Positions 1 to 9,505 of a DNA stretch of 44,802 bases are shown piece by piece. This DNA comes from Lachnospiraceae bacterium (GTDB taxonomy: Bacteria; Bacillota; Clostridia; Lachnospirales; Lachnospiraceae), in the NCBI GenBank assembly GCA_021200995.1, contig JAJQFS010000026.1, positions 1 to 44,802 on the forward strand, in the 5' to 3' direction. Below the pieces are notes generated by a model. The model saw nothing but the letters and a program-made list of their open reading frames with translations. It was not told the DNA's origin and did not search any database. Numbering within the stretch: position 1 is the first letter of the stretch; each line of letters opens with the position of its first letter. Both the position numbers and the translations under genes were made by a program.

Positions 1-82
1 CCCTTTTTCTTGGAATCTTCAGGGTTGCATTGCTGTTTATTTGTCAAGGTCCTGTCTGCTGCCTCTTTGCGGCAACTCGTAT

Positions 83-111
83 AATCTATCATACTTTCAT
101 TTCTTTGTCAA
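83..111 (-). promoter_or_regulatory. Strong leftward promoter (P2), rRNA-type
   Basis: On the minus strand a perfect -35 TTGACA (106-111) and a -10 TAGATT (83-88) are separated by 17 bases. Upstream lie A-rich tracts (about 112-150) resembling an UP element. Downstream the minus strand reads into a GC-rich stem and a second TTGACA (42-47), and then leaves the window. No coding frame follows before the edge. The layout resembles the leader of a ribosomal RNA operon. That assignment is inference, because the rRNA itself would lie outside. Confidence 0.65.
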
Positions 112-168
112 CAAGAATTTTTACTTTTTTGACTTTTTTATTTCAGAAGAAAATCTGACAGGTTATAA

Positions 169-191
169 AAGGCACTCTTGCGGAGTGCCTT
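169..191 (-). terminator. Hairpin terminator downstream of polC
   Basis: A perfect 9-bp stem (AAGGCACTC/GAGTGCCTT) with a 5-base loop is followed on the minus strand by TTTTATAACC. It lies about 210 bases past the polC stop and is the best terminator candidate for that operon. The hairpin also falls at the predicted start of the transcript from the promoter at 195-223. A weaker stem, GCCAATC/GATTGGC (371-394), lies closer to polC but has no U-run on the minus strand. Confidence 0.55.
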
Positions 192-194
192 ATT

Positions 195-223
195 AATATA
201 CTAAAAGTGTTAAATTTTGTCAA
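195..223 (-). promoter_or_regulatory. Strong leftward promoter (P1)
   Basis: Minus-strand -35 TTGACA (218-223) and -10 TATATT (195-200) are spaced by 17 bases, with A/T-rich DNA upstream. With the promoter at 83-111 it forms a tandem pair aimed off the left edge, as is usual for rRNA operons. Apart from these promoters and the hairpins, I see nothing coding in 1-401. Confidence 0.65.
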
Positions 224-401
224 CCGGAAATTTTTACCAGTTTTTCCCAAAGTTTTTCATTGATTTTACCACATTCAGACAATATGATACAAGGCACAAA
301 AAGTCATAAATACGAATACGAACCCGAAGGGCGCCCTGTGGGGAAAGGAGCAAATCTGACCGTTTTTCAGGCCAATCACAGCCTGACGATTGGCAATTCT
401 T

Positions 402-3400
402 TTACAGCAGGTCAAACAGGCTGATCTGATTGCTCTCAGGCAGGTTTTTCAGAATTCCAAGCTCGCAGAGTTTATCTGTAATCGTCTGGGAAACCTTAGC
501 CCGTTCGCGGAAGTCCTCCTTACTTAGGAACTCTCCTTTTGACGCTGCGGCGGTAATGGATTCCGCCACGCCTTCGCCAAGACCCGCGATACTGCACAGC
601 GCCGGCATGATCTTTCCGTCTATAATCTGAAAGTTGCGGGCATGCACCCGAAAAATGTCAATCGGCAAAAATTCAAATCCGCGGGCATACATTTCCAGGA
701 CACTCTTCATATCCCTGAAGGTATCTTCATCTGTCTTGGTCCACTTGTCCTTTCTGGCTTTCAGCTCCGCCATATTTCTGCGAAGCGTTTCCTTCCCCTG
801 GCACATCAGCTCATAGGAAAAGCCGGATGCGCGGATACTGAAATAGGCCGCGTAATACGCCAGCGGATAATTGATCTTAAAATAGCCAATTCTCCAGGCC
901 ATCATGACATAGGCCGCGGCGTGCGCCTTTGGAAACATGTATTTGATTTTTTTGCAGGACCAGATATACCAGTCGGGGACATCATGCTCCAGCATGGCTT
1001 CTTCCATTTCCGGCTTCAGCCCCTTACCCTTACGGACACTCTCCATGATGGTGAACGCCATGGAGCTCTCCACACCCATACGAATCAGGTAAGTCATAAT
1101 ATCGTCTCGTGTACAGATGGCGGTACCGATTGTCGCTTTTCCCTCTAAAATCAGGGTCTGCGCGTTTCCCAGCCACACATCCGTGCCATGTCCCAGGCCG
1201 GAAATCCGGATCAGGTCGGAGAACCGCTGCGGTTTGGTGTCCCTGAGCATCTGAAATACAAACTCTGTGCCAAACTCCGGGATTCCCAAAGAGCCCAGGT
1301 CCGTGCCGTCGATATCCTCCGGCGTAATTCCCAGCGCGGAGGTATTCTGAAACAATGACATCACCTGTTTATCATCCAGCGGAACCGTAGTGGGATCCAC
1401 GCCGGTCAGATCCTGAAGCATACGAATCATGGTCGGATCATCGTGTCCCAGGATGTCGAGCTTTAACAGGTTATGGTCAATAGAGTGATAATCAAAATGC
1501 GTGGTGATGATATCGGTGGTCATATCATTGGCGGGATGCTGTACCGGAGTAAAGGAGTTAATATTTTCCCCCAGAGGAAGCACGATAATGCCGCCGGGAT
1601 GCTGGCCGGTGGTGCGGCGCACACCGGTGCAGCCCATGCTGATCCTCTCGATCTCGCAGGACCGCTTCGTGATCCCTTTATCCTCAAAATAATGCCGTAC
1701 ATAGCCATAAGCGGTTTTATCCGCCACTGTACCCACCGTTCCGGCCTTAAAGGTCTGTCCCGCGCCGAAAATGACCTCTGTATATTTGTGTGCCTTCGAC
1801 TGATATTCTCCGGAAAAATTCAGGTCAATATCCGGTTCTTTATCTCCTTTAAATCCCAAAAACGTCTCGAACGGAATATCAAAGCCATCCTTCTTTAGCG
1901 GCGCGCCGCAGACCGGGCAAACTTTATCCGGCATGTCGCAGCCGCTGCTGCCTTCGCTTAAGGCCTGCTGAATCTCAGGGCCGTCAAACTCGGAGTAATG
2001 ACAGTTTTTGCAATAATAATGGGGCTGCAGTGGATTTACCTCCGTAATTCCGGCCATGGTCGCGACAAAGGAAGACCCTACAGAGCCGCGGCTGCCGACG
2101 AGATAACCGTCCTCATTGGACTTCCACACCAGCTTCTGCGCAATGATATACATTACCGCAAACCCGTTCTTGATGATGGAATTCAGTTCCTTTTCCAGGC
2201 GGCTTTTCACGATATCCGGCAGATCCTGCCCATACATTTCATGCGCCTTATTGTAGCAGATCTCTGTCAGCGTCTTATCTGAATCCGGAATGACAGGTGG
2301 ACATTTGTCCGGCCGCACAGGCGAAATATGCTCGATCTGATCGGCAATCAGATTGGGATTCGTAATAACAACCTCACGCGCCTTCTCCGGCGGCAGATAG
2401 TCGAACTCCTTTAGCATTTCCTCTGTCGTGCGCAGATACAAAGGAGCCTGGCTGTCGGCATCCGCGAAGCCCTTTCCAGCCATGATAATCCGTCTGTAGA
2501 CCTCATCCTCCGGATCCAGAAAATGTACGTCACAGGTTGCTACAACCGGCTTATGAAACTGCTCGCCCAGCTCCACGATGCGCCGGTTCAAATTCCGGAT
2601 ATCCTCCATAGAATGCACAGAGCGGACTCTGTCCGATTCAATCATAAAGGCATTATTACCCAACGGCTGAATTTCCAGATAATCATAAAACGCGACAATG
2701 TTTGCGATGTCCTCATCGCTCTTTTCATCCAGCAGGGCACGATAAAGCTCGCCGGCTTCACAGGCGCTGCCGATGAGAATTCCCTCCCGCAGCTCATTCA
2801 TCAGGCTTCTGGGGATTTTGGGTACGCGGTTAAAATATTTCAGGTGAGATTCACTGATCATGGTGTACAGATTCACGCGCCCGATATCATTCTGTGCCAG
2901 TAAAATAATATGATAAGAGGGCAGTTTCGCGATTGCCTCCGCACTGGCATGCCCCATGGCGTTCACCTGTGTCAGGTTTGTAACATCTCTTTCCTCGCAC
3001 ATGGCGCTCATTTTCAGGAAAATGAGCGCTGTACACTCCGCGTCATCCACTGCTCTGTGATGGTGCTGCAGCACCACCTTCAGGGTCTTGGCGACCGCGT
3101 CCAGCGTGTGCTTGCTCTGACCAGGCAGAAGAACTCTGGACATGGTCAGCGTGTCCAGATATGTAAAGTGAAACGGGTATCCCTCCCTTTTGCAGTTCTC
3201 CCTGATAAAGCTTGTATCAAACTGCGCGTTGTGCGCCACCAGCTTACAGCCCTCGCAGAACTGAAGAAAACGGGGCAAAATCACGGAGATATCCTCCGCG
3301 CCGCTGACCATATCATCCGTAATACTGGTCAGGTTTGTGATTTCAAACGGGATGGGGGTCTTCGGATTCACAAACTCGGAGAAGCGGTCCGTAATCTCCC

Positions 3401-5036
3401 CGTTCTCCACCTTCACCGCGCCGATCTCAATGATTCGATTCTGAACAGGAGAAAAGCCGGTCGTCTCAATATCAAAAACGACATAGCGGTCCCTGAGCGT
3501 TCCGCTTAAGTCCGGCCCCATGGCGATATCATTGGTATCATCCACCAGATACGCTTCGCAGCCGTAAATCACTTTGAAGAAATGCTCTTTATCCGGCTCG
3601 ATGCCGGCCTCTTTACAACGGGCCTTCTCCTCCTTCCACAGATCCTCCCAGACATGGTTCGCGGTGGGGAAGGACTGCACCACACCATGGTCCGTGATGG
3701 CGATGGCCTTATGTCCCCAGGCATATGCGCGTTTAATGATATCGCTGACCTCGGAAACGCCGTCCATATCGCTCATCTTGGTATGGCAATGCAGCTCCAC
3801 TCTTTTTTCCGGGCTTAAATCTTCCCTTTTGGTTGTGAAATCGGAGGCTTTTTTGATGCCGGACACGGAACCAATGGTCAGTTCCTTATCAAAGCTGTCC
3901 AGCACCGTGATGCCTTTCAGCTTCAGAAAGGCGCCTTTTTTCAGGTTGGCTGTTAATTCCTCAACCTGGTCCTTGCGGATAAAGAGCTTGGCGGTGATGC
4001 TGTCCGTGAAATCTGTCAGGACGAAGGAAATAATCACGCGCTCATTGCGAATTTCACGCTGCTCTAAGGCAATCACTTTTCCATGGATGATCACCTCTCC
4101 CATCTCTCCCAGAATATCTTCCATTTTCACAATGGGGCCGTCAAAATCCTTGCCGTAGATCAAATCCGGATTGTCGCCGCTCTTTAAGCCTCTGCGGTAC
4201 TGCGGTCGGGAATTTCTCTCACCAAACGCTGCGGATCTGTCCTGCCCATTCCGCGAAAACGAATTCTGACCTCCAAAGGATCTCCCGTTTCCGTCCCCGT
4301 TCTGCTTGGTTCCGAATGAAGCGCTCTGTTGAGCAGATGTTCCAGTCTTTTTCATTTCCACGGAATTTGCCTTGGACGTTATTCGGCCTGGAACACTGTT
4401 GCCTGTACTGTTTCCCGCACCGCTCTGTGCACTTTCCTCAGCACCTGCTGCAAGCCGCCCGCTGCTGATCTGTTCTATCCTTCTGCTGGTCAGAATATCC
4501 TCTTCGGATTCTGTGTCTTCTTTCTTTTTTTCTATATAGCTGTATGAAAAAGAAACATTAAGACCGCATCTTTCCTGAAAGATTTTGTCCAGAATGGCCC
4601 GAAGCTCCTTCTCCTGCATATGTACAATACAGTTTTCGTCCAGTTGTATGTGAATCCGGTCATTGGCCGGATAGGAAATCTGCGCATCTTTAAAAGCCAC
4701 GTATAATACGTGGCTGTATGCTTTCAACTCTTCTAAAATCGAATCCCTGTAAAGCTCCATGACAGTCTTTGCGTCATACTGGCTGCTCAGTTCGAAGCGT
4801 TCATAGATTTTGATCTGCCAGGCATCCCGGTAGGCACGCAGCATCTCATTTAAAATCTTTTCCACCTCAAAAATATCCCGCTTGGGAATCAGAAAAGAGC
4901 TTCTGATATAGACACGCAGAAAATGCCGGTCCTTTACACTGGCGACCCGTGTCACGGTTACCTGCGACATCAGGTCATACAGCCGGCCTTCCAGCTTCAG
5001 ATAGGGAAATACTTCCAGAAATTTCTTCTCTTCCAT
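402..5036 (-). CDS. polC: DNA polymerase III alpha subunit, PolC type
   Basis: This is the Gram-positive replicative polymerase with a built-in proofreading exonuclease, 1544 residues. An N-terminal RNA/DNA-binding region comes first. A PHP segment follows (HCHTKMSDMDG near residue 415, ITDHG), with a DnaQ-type exonuclease (DIETTGFS near 520, AHNAQFD, HHRAVDDAE) inserted in it. A Cys cluster (CKNCHYSEFD, CPVCG, about 1030-1060) precedes the polymerase core. EPDIDLNFSGE near 1070 carries catalytic aspartates. The C-terminal half is complete and ends in LFDLL. I chose the ATG at 5036 because AGGGAG lies about 10 bases upstream. A GTG at 5060 would add 8 residues. It is the last gene of the pyrH-polC cluster, 31 bases after ispG. 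Confidence 0.97.
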   Translation of the reverse strand: MEEKKFLEVFPYLKLEGRLYDLMSQVTVTRVASVKDRHFLRVYIRSSFLIPKRDIFEVEKILNEMLRAYRDAWQIKIYERFELSSQYDAKTVMELYRDSILEELKAYSHVLYVAFKDAQISYPANDRIHIQLDENCIVHMQEKELRAILDKIFQERCGLNVSFSYSYIEKKKEDTESEEDILTSRRIEQISSGRLAAGAEESAQSGAGNSTGNSVPGRITSKANSVEMKKTGTSAQQSASFGTKQNGDGNGRSFGGQNSFSRNGQDRSAAFGERNSRPQYRRGLKSGDNPDLIYGKDFDGPIVKMEDILGEMGEVIIHGKVIALEQREIRNERVIISFVLTDFTDSITAKLFIRKDQVEELTANLKKGAFLKLKGITVLDSFDKELTIGSVSGIKKASDFTTKREDLSPEKRVELHCHTKMSDMDGVSEVSDIIKRAYAWGHKAIAITDHGVVQSFPTANHVWEDLWKEEKARCKEAGIEPDKEHFFKVIYGCEAYLVDDTNDIAMGPDLSGTLRDRYVVFDIETTGFSPVQNRIIEIGAVKVENGEITDRFSEFVNPKTPIPFEITNLTSITDDMVSGAEDISVILPRFLQFCEGCKLVAHNAQFDTSFIRENCKREGYPFHFTYLDTLTMSRVLLPGQSKHTLDAVAKTLKVVLQHHHRAVDDAECTALIFLKMSAMCEERDVTNLTQVNAMGHASAEAIAKLPSYHIILLAQNDIGRVNLYTMISESHLKYFNRVPKIPRSLMNELREGILIGSACEAGELYRALLDEKSDEDIANIVAFYDYLEIQPLGNNAFMIESDRVRSVHSMEDIRNLNRRIVELGEQFHKPVVATCDVHFLDPEDEVYRRIIMAGKGFADADSQAPLYLRTTEEMLKEFDYLPPEKAREVVITNPNLIADQIEHISPVRPDKCPPVIPDSDKTLTEICYNKAHEMYGQDLPDIVKSRLEKELNSIIKNGFAVMYIIAQKLVWKSNEDGYLVGSRGSVGSSFVATMAGITEVNPLQPHYYCKNCHYSEFDGPEIQQALSEGSSGCDMPDKVCPVCGAPLKKDGFDIPFETFLGFKGDKEPDIDLNFSGEYQSKAHKYTEVIFGAGQTFKAGTVGTVADKTAYGYVRHYFEDKGITKRSCEIERISMGCTGVRRTTGQHPGGIIVLPLGENINSFTPVQHPANDMTTDIITTHFDYHSIDHNLLKLDILGHDDPTMIRMLQDLTGVDPTTVPLDDKQVMSLFQNTSALGITPEDIDGTDLGSLGIPEFGTEFVFQMLRDTKPQRFSDLIRISGLGHGTDVWLGNAQTLILEGKATIGTAICTRDDIMTYLIRMGVESSMAFTIMESVRKGKGLKPEMEEAMLEHDVPDWYIWSCKKIKYMFPKAHAAAYVMMAWRIGYFKINYPLAYYAAYFSIRASGFSYELMCQGKETLRRNMAELKARKDKWTKTDEDTFRDMKSVLEMYARGFEFLPIDIFRVHARNFQIIDGKIMPALCSIAGLGEGVAESITAAASKGEFLSKEDFRERAKVSQTITDKLCELGILKNLPESNQISLFDLL

Positions 5037-5067
5037 GAACTGTTCACTCCCTGGTTCCACGGGTCGC

Positions 5068-6144
5068 TTACTCCACTGTTCTGTTTTCCTCCGCAGTTTC
5101 CCAATGATCCAGCTCGTACCGCAGCGTATCCAAAAGCTCCGCCTCCGGCACGCGCCGCACGACCTGCCCCTTTTTGATCAGAAGACCTTCTGAAATGCCG
5201 CCCGCGATGCCGATATCCGCTTCCTTTGCCTCGCCGGGGCCATTGACCACGCAGCCCATCACAGCCACCTTAATATTGAGCGGATATGCCGACACCATGG
5301 TCTCCACCTGATTCGCCAGGCTGATCAGATCAATCTTCGTCCTTCCGCAGGTCGGGCAGGATACCACCTCAATGCCTCCTTCCCTCAGCCCCAGGGTACG
5401 CAGAATCAGTCTGGCGGACTTCACCTCCTCCACCGGATCGCCGGTCAGAGATACCCGGATGGTATCCCCGATTCCTCTGTTCAGAATCAGACCCAGGCCA
5501 ATGGCAGATTTGATATTGCCGCTCCAGACGGTTCCAGCCTCCGTGATGCCGACATGCAGCGGATGATCTGTCTGCTTCGCCAGCATTTCATGCGCTTCCA
5601 CGCACATCATGACGTCCGAGGATTTGATACTGATGACCAGGTTATCATACCCCAGATCCTCAATGATTTTCACCTTATCCAACGCGCTCTCCGCGATCCC
5701 CTGTGCGGTGACGCCGTGATATTTCTCCACCAGTTCTTTTTCCAGGGAACCGCTGTTAACACCGACGCGAATCGGAATATTGTGGCTTTTTGCCTCATCC
5801 ACGACCGCTCTGACACGGTCAACGGAGCCGATATTGCCTGGATTGATGCGGATTTTGTCCGCGCCGTTTTCCATGGCGGTGATTGCCATGCGATAGTCAA
5901 AATGAATGTCGGCGACCAGCGGAATGTGAATCTGTTTTTTGATCTCGGAGAGAGCCTCGGCAGCCTCCTTTGTCGGAACGGTGCAGCGGATGATCTCACA
6001 GCCCGCCTGCTCCAGGCGCAGGATCTGCGCGACGGTTGCCTTAACATTCTCCGTGGGGGTATTGGTCATGGATTGAATCAGGATCGGATTGCCGCCGCCA
6101 ATGACCCTGTCTCCGATTTTCACTACTTTTGTACGTTCTCTCAT
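5068..6144 (-). CDS. ispG: 4-hydroxy-3-methylbut-2-enyl diphosphate synthase
   Basis: IspG (GcpE) converts methylerythritol cyclodiphosphate to HMBPP in the MEP isoprenoid pathway using a 4Fe-4S cluster. The 358-residue protein has the TIM-barrel start (MRERTKVVKIG, then IQSMTNTPTENV) and the cluster-binding end. Cysteines appear in CPTCGRTKID and GCVVNGPGEA. The ATG at 6144 is preceded by GAAGGA. The upstream in-frame ATG at 6171 has no ribosome binding site. Together with dxr two genes upstream, it places two MEP-pathway steps in one cluster beside uppS, which consumes the product. A gap of about 130 bases separates it from rseP. Confidence 0.96.
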   Translation of the reverse strand: MRERTKVVKIGDRVIGGGNPILIQSMTNTPTENVKATVAQILRLEQAGCEIIRCTVPTKEAAEALSEIKKQIHIPLVADIHFDYRMAITAMENGADKIRINPGNIGSVDRVRAVVDEAKSHNIPIRVGVNSGSLEKELVEKYHGVTAQGIAESALDKVKIIEDLGYDNLVISIKSSDVMMCVEAHEMLAKQTDHPLHVGITEAGTVWSGNIKSAIGLGLILNRGIGDTIRVSLTGDPVEEVKSARLILRTLGLREGGIEVVSCPTCGRTKIDLISLANQVETMVSAYPLNIKVAVMGCVVNGPGEAKEADIGIAGGISEGLLIKKGQVVRRVPEAELLDTLRYELDHWETAEENRTVE

Positions 6145-6278
6145 TATTGTGTTTTCCTTCAGGCATTTCATATTATCACAGAGAATAGTTCCCGCAAAAA
6201 AGCGCTTGAAAAAAGCTAAGGCGAAAATTTGCGATGAACTTTGAGCCGTGCTTTTTCAAGTGCTCCCTTTGCTCTCTG

Positions 6279-7415
6279 TCAGAAGAATATGTTCTTAATA
6301 TCATTAAAGAATAAAAATACCATCAACACCATCAGCAGTACAAAACCTATGGTATTGACGACGCCCTCTTTCTCCGGCGAAATGGGCTTCCCACGTACAA
6401 GCTCCACGGCCATCAGCAGGATCCGCCCGCCGTCCAGGGCCGGAATGGGGAGCAGGTTAATAATCCCCAGATTGACGCTTAAAAGCGCAGCCAGATTCAT
6501 CATGGTCAGAAGGGTGGTCAGCCAGCCGTAGGTCTTTGCCTCATCATAGGTCTCACTGACCAGGTTGGCCATCCCCACGACGCCGGCCACGTCCTCACTC
6601 TGTACCTGTCCCTGAATGATCTGCAGCAGGCTCTTATAAACAGAAGTAGCCGCGTAGCGCACCTCGTATACCGCATATTCCAGCGCTTTCAGGCCTGTAA
6701 ACTGGACGTATTCCCCGCCGGTGATTCCCATGTAGTAACGGCCCTCCTCCTCTTCATACAAGGGAGAAAAAGTAAAGGTCAGGCGCTCGCCGTCCCGCTC
6801 TACCACGATGGTATATTCCTTGCCGTTATTGAGCTGGGAGATGACCTGCACCTCCCTGTACAGATAGACTCTTTCCCCATTGATGGAGATGATGGTGTCC
6901 CCCGCTTCCATTCCCGCCTCCGCGGCAGGATAGCCTTCCATCACACTGACGACCACAGGCAGGTCGGTCATGGAGAAATTCACGATGAAAACACTGAAAA
7001 CAAATGCCAGAATAATATTGGCCAGCGGTCCTGCCACAACAGTAGCAAACCTGGCTCCCAGAGACGCGTCGTTAAAATGATGGGATTCCTTTCCATCTGC
7101 GCGGTCCGTCGTGACCTTCTCCTGAATCTCAGCCTGCGGCAGGCTGTCCGTATTCAGCGAATCACCATCCTGTGCAGACGTACCCTTCACCATATTTTCC
7201 TGTTCCAGATCATCATCAAAGACACAGGCACCGCCGATGGGAAGCACCCGCAGCGAATAGACGGTGCCGCCCTTCTCAAAATGCGCGATCTGCGGTCCCA
7301 TCCCGATCATAAATTCCGCCACGTGAATCCCGTTCATTTTGGCGACCAGCAGATGCCCTCCCTCATGAGAAATCAGCAAAACCCCCAGGATAATGATAAA
7401 AATAAGTATTGACAA
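6279..7415 (-). CDS. rseP: Site-2 intramembrane zinc metalloprotease (RseP/RasP family)
   Basis: This is a membrane protease that typically cuts anti-sigma factors and signal peptide remnants. The zinc motif HEGGH lies in the first membrane helix (about residues 17-21). A PDZ-like domain sits mid-protein (AAEAGMEAGDTIISINGERVY). The second metal motif, NLLPIPALDGGR, is near the C-terminus. An acidic, low-complexity insert of about 45 residues sits between the first helix pair and the second helix. The likely start is TTG at 7415, about 11 bases after AGGAAGG. It gives a protein that begins directly with the first hydrophobic helix (SILIFIIILG). A longer reading from 7493 would overlap dxr by 59 bases and add a charged tail unusual for the family. 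Confidence 0.93.
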   Translation of the reverse strand: MSILIFIIILGVLLISHEGGHLLVAKMNGIHVAEFMIGMGPQIAHFEKGGTVYSLRVLPIGGACVFDDDLEQENMVKGTSAQDGDSLNTDSLPQAEIQEKVTTDRADGKESHHFNDASLGARFATVVAGPLANIILAFVFSVFIVNFSMTDLPVVVSVMEGYPAAEAGMEAGDTIISINGERVYLYREVQVISQLNNGKEYTIVVERDGERLTFTFSPLYEEEEGRYYMGITGGEYVQFTGLKALEYAVYEVRYAATSVYKSLLQIIQGQVQSEDVAGVVGMANLVSETYDEAKTYGWLTTLLTMMNLAALLSVNLGIINLLPIPALDGGRILLMAVELVRGKPISPEKEGVVNTIGFVLLMVLMVFLFFNDIKNIFF

Positions 7416-7434
7416 ACTGAAACCGTCCTTCCTG

Positions 7435-8580
7435 TTATGAAAATTTTTCTCTGATATGCGCGTAAGTCTCCTGCTCGACCGCCAGAATTTCATCCAGGTC
7501 AGGATCGGCGGCCGGACTGTGCCGCAGCATGCAGTCTTCTATGATATCGGTAATCTGCAGAAACGAAATCTTTTTCTCCAAAAACAGCGCCACCGCCAGT
7601 TCATTTGCCGCGTTGAAAACTGTGGGCATCGTGCCGCCCGTTTTCCCTGCGCTGACCGCCAGTTTTAACGCTCTGAAGGTGTCCGTATCCGGGGCCTCAA
7701 ATGTCATCTGTTTTAATCTGTAGAAATCCAGGTGCTCGCCCGCAAGCGGCTTTCTGTCCGGATAAAAAAGCGCATACTGAATGGGCAGTCTCATATCCGG
7801 TGTGCCTAACTGCGCCATGATGGCGCCGTCCTCATATTCCACCATACTGTGAATCACGCTCTGCGGATGCACCACCACCTGAATCTGATCATAGTCTACA
7901 CCAAAAAGCCACTTTGCCTCCATGACCTCCAGTCCCTTATTGACAAGGGTGGCGGAGTCAATCGTGATTTTGCGGCCCATGGTCCAGTTGGGGTGTTTTA
8001 AGGCGTCCTCCACCCGCACAGACTTCAGTTCCTTTATGGTCCTGCCGCGGAACGGACCGCCGGAGGCCGTCAGCAGGATTTTATGAATCGCGTTATGCTG
8101 ATTGCCCTGCAGGGACTGGAAAATGGCGCTGTGCTCACTGTCCACAGGCAGAATGGACGCGCCCGTCTCTTCTGCCAGCGGCATGATGATATGTCCCGCT
8201 GTCACCAGCGTTTCTTTATTAGCCAGGGCAATATCCTTGCCCGCTTTCATGGCTGCGATGGTCGGCCGGATGCCAATCATGCCGACAATGGCCGCGACCA
8301 CCGTATCGATGGCAGGATATGTTGCCGCCTCCAGAAGGCCATCCATGCCGCAGCGCACCTGAATGTCCGTATCCGCCAGACGTGTCTTTAATTCTGTATA
8401 TGCCGTCTCATCCCACATGGCTATGAGTTTGGGAGAAAACTCTCTGGCCTGCTGTTCCATCAGATCCACATTGCGGCCAGCGGCCAGCGTCTCCACCTTC
8501 AGTTCCGGATTTGCGCGGACGATATCGAGTGTCTGCGTTCCAATGGAACCGGTGGAGCCGAGAATGCCTATTTTTTTCAT
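7435..8580 (-). CDS. dxr: 1-deoxy-D-xylulose 5-phosphate reductoisomerase
   Basis: DXR makes 2-C-methylerythritol 4-phosphate with NADPH, the committed MEP-pathway step. The 381-residue length is typical. The N-terminal Rossmann motif GSTGSIGTQTLDIV is present. So are the metal/substrate motif VDSEHSAIFQ, the TASGGPFRG loop, HPNWTMGRKITIDSATL and NKGLEVMEA. It starts at ATG 8580, about 75 bases after cdsA. That spacer contains a hairpin repeat. Its stop lies 20 bases before the rseP start, so the two are probably co-transcribed. Confidence 0.97.
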   Translation of the reverse strand: MKKIGILGSTGSIGTQTLDIVRANPELKVETLAAGRNVDLMEQQAREFSPKLIAMWDETAYTELKTRLADTDIQVRCGMDGLLEAATYPAIDTVVAAIVGMIGIRPTIAAMKAGKDIALANKETLVTAGHIIMPLAEETGASILPVDSEHSAIFQSLQGNQHNAIHKILLTASGGPFRGRTIKELKSVRVEDALKHPNWTMGRKITIDSATLVNKGLEVMEAKWLFGVDYDQIQVVVHPQSVIHSMVEYEDGAIMAQLGTPDMRLPIQYALFYPDRKPLAGEHLDFYRLKQMTFEAPDTDTFRALKLAVSAGKTGGTMPTVFNAANELAVALFLEKKISFLQITDIIEDCMLRHSPAADPDLDEILAVEQETYAHIREKFS

Positions 8581-8600
8581 TTGAACTGCTCCTTCAATAT

Positions 8601-8665
8601 GTACAAATAGTAACTCTTATATCGTGAGCAAAGCTCACGATCCAATTCGCCGCTCATTAAAGTAC
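8601..8665. repeat. Short hairpin repeat, family B copy 1
   Basis: This segment holds a perfect stem ATCGTGAGC/GCTCACGAT (about 8621-8641) between TAGTAACT on the left and ATTCGCCGCTCAT...AAAGTACGA on the right. GTAC occurs at both ends. A similar arrangement recurs at 28121-28181 (shared 13-mer ATTCGCCGCTCAT). The two flanks alone recur at 10241-10260. The right end overlaps the last codons and stop of cdsA, which may have been supplied by the insertion. No U-run follows the hairpin, so it is unlikely to be a simple terminator. Confidence 0.55.
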
Positions 8666-9502
8666 GAAGGTCGGAATCAGGTACATCAGAAAATACACAC
8701 AGGGCGCCGTGAAAATCACGCTGTCAAAACGATCCAGAATCCCGCCGTGTCCGGGTATCAGCTTCCCATAATCTTTGATATGATAGTCCCGCTTGATGGC
8801 GGAAGCGGCCAGGTCTCCGCACTGAGAGATCACGCTGCCGACGCCGCAGACAAATGCCACAGCAGGAGCATACTCCTCACCAAATAAAAGCATACCGAAG
8901 AGAGCGCCCAGAAGGGCCGCGCCCACGATCCCGCCGATACAGCCCTCGATGGACTTTTTGGGGGAAAGCTTTGGGAAAGCCTGATGGTTGCCGATGGTTT
9001 TGCCGGTGAGAAGTCCCACGCAGTAAGCGCAGGTATCGCTGCCCCAGGCACTGACGAAAATCAGCCACACGGCCTTGTGCCCGATGGTTGGAATGGCGCT
9101 GGTCAGACTGATAAATGAAATCATGACCGGCACATAGACAAAGGAAAAAACTGCCGGAATAATCTGCGCCGCGTGATAATACGGAAAGCGAATCACATAT
9201 ACCGCCATCAGCAGAATAATCGTAAAGACAACAACGCCGTAAACGGGCGTCACATCATCCGCCGCATTCGTGTCAAAGGACTGAACCGCCAAAATCAGAT
9301 ACATGACAGCTGTTCCGGCTACAGTAACCGCTTCAAGCACTCTGTCCTCTTTCTGATGGATACCTACCGCTCTGAGCAGCTCCAGTAATCCCACTATGGA
9401 AACAAAGCAAAGCAGCGCGTTTAAGACCACGCCACCCAGCTTCAGGGAGATGGCCATCACAATGACGATCACAACGCTGCTTGCCAGTCTGATCCAGAAC
9501 AT
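8657..9502 (-). CDS. cdsA: Phosphatidate cytidylyltransferase (CDP-diacylglycerol synthase)
   Basis: CdsA is a polytopic membrane enzyme that activates phosphatidic acid with CTP for phospholipid synthesis. The 281-residue protein has about eight hydrophobic segments. The family signature begins SDTCAYCVGLLTGKTIG, continues PKLSPKKSIEG, and ends GHGGILDRFDSVIF. The start ATG at 9502 lies just past the uppS stop. Its ribosome binding site (AAGGAGG) is inside the last uppS codons, which implies translational coupling. The uppS-cdsA-dxr-rseP order is common in Firmicutes. Confidence 0.96.
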   Translation of the reverse strand: MFWIRLASSVVIVIVMAISLKLGGVVLNALLCFVSIVGLLELLRAVGIHQKEDRVLEAVTVAGTAVMYLILAVQSFDTNAADDVTPVYGVVVFTIILLMAVYVIRFPYYHAAQIIPAVFSFVYVPVMISFISLTSAIPTIGHKAVWLIFVSAWGSDTCAYCVGLLTGKTIGNHQAFPKLSPKKSIEGCIGGIVGAALLGALFGMLLFGEEYAPAVAFVCGVGSVISQCGDLAASAIKRDYHIKDYGKLIPGHGGILDRFDSVIFTAPCVYFLMYLIPTFVL

Positions 9503-9505
9503 GCC

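Noticed and set aside
371-394. GCCAATC/GATTGGC hairpin as the polC terminator
   Set aside because: No U-run follows on the minus strand. The hairpin at 169-191 fits better.
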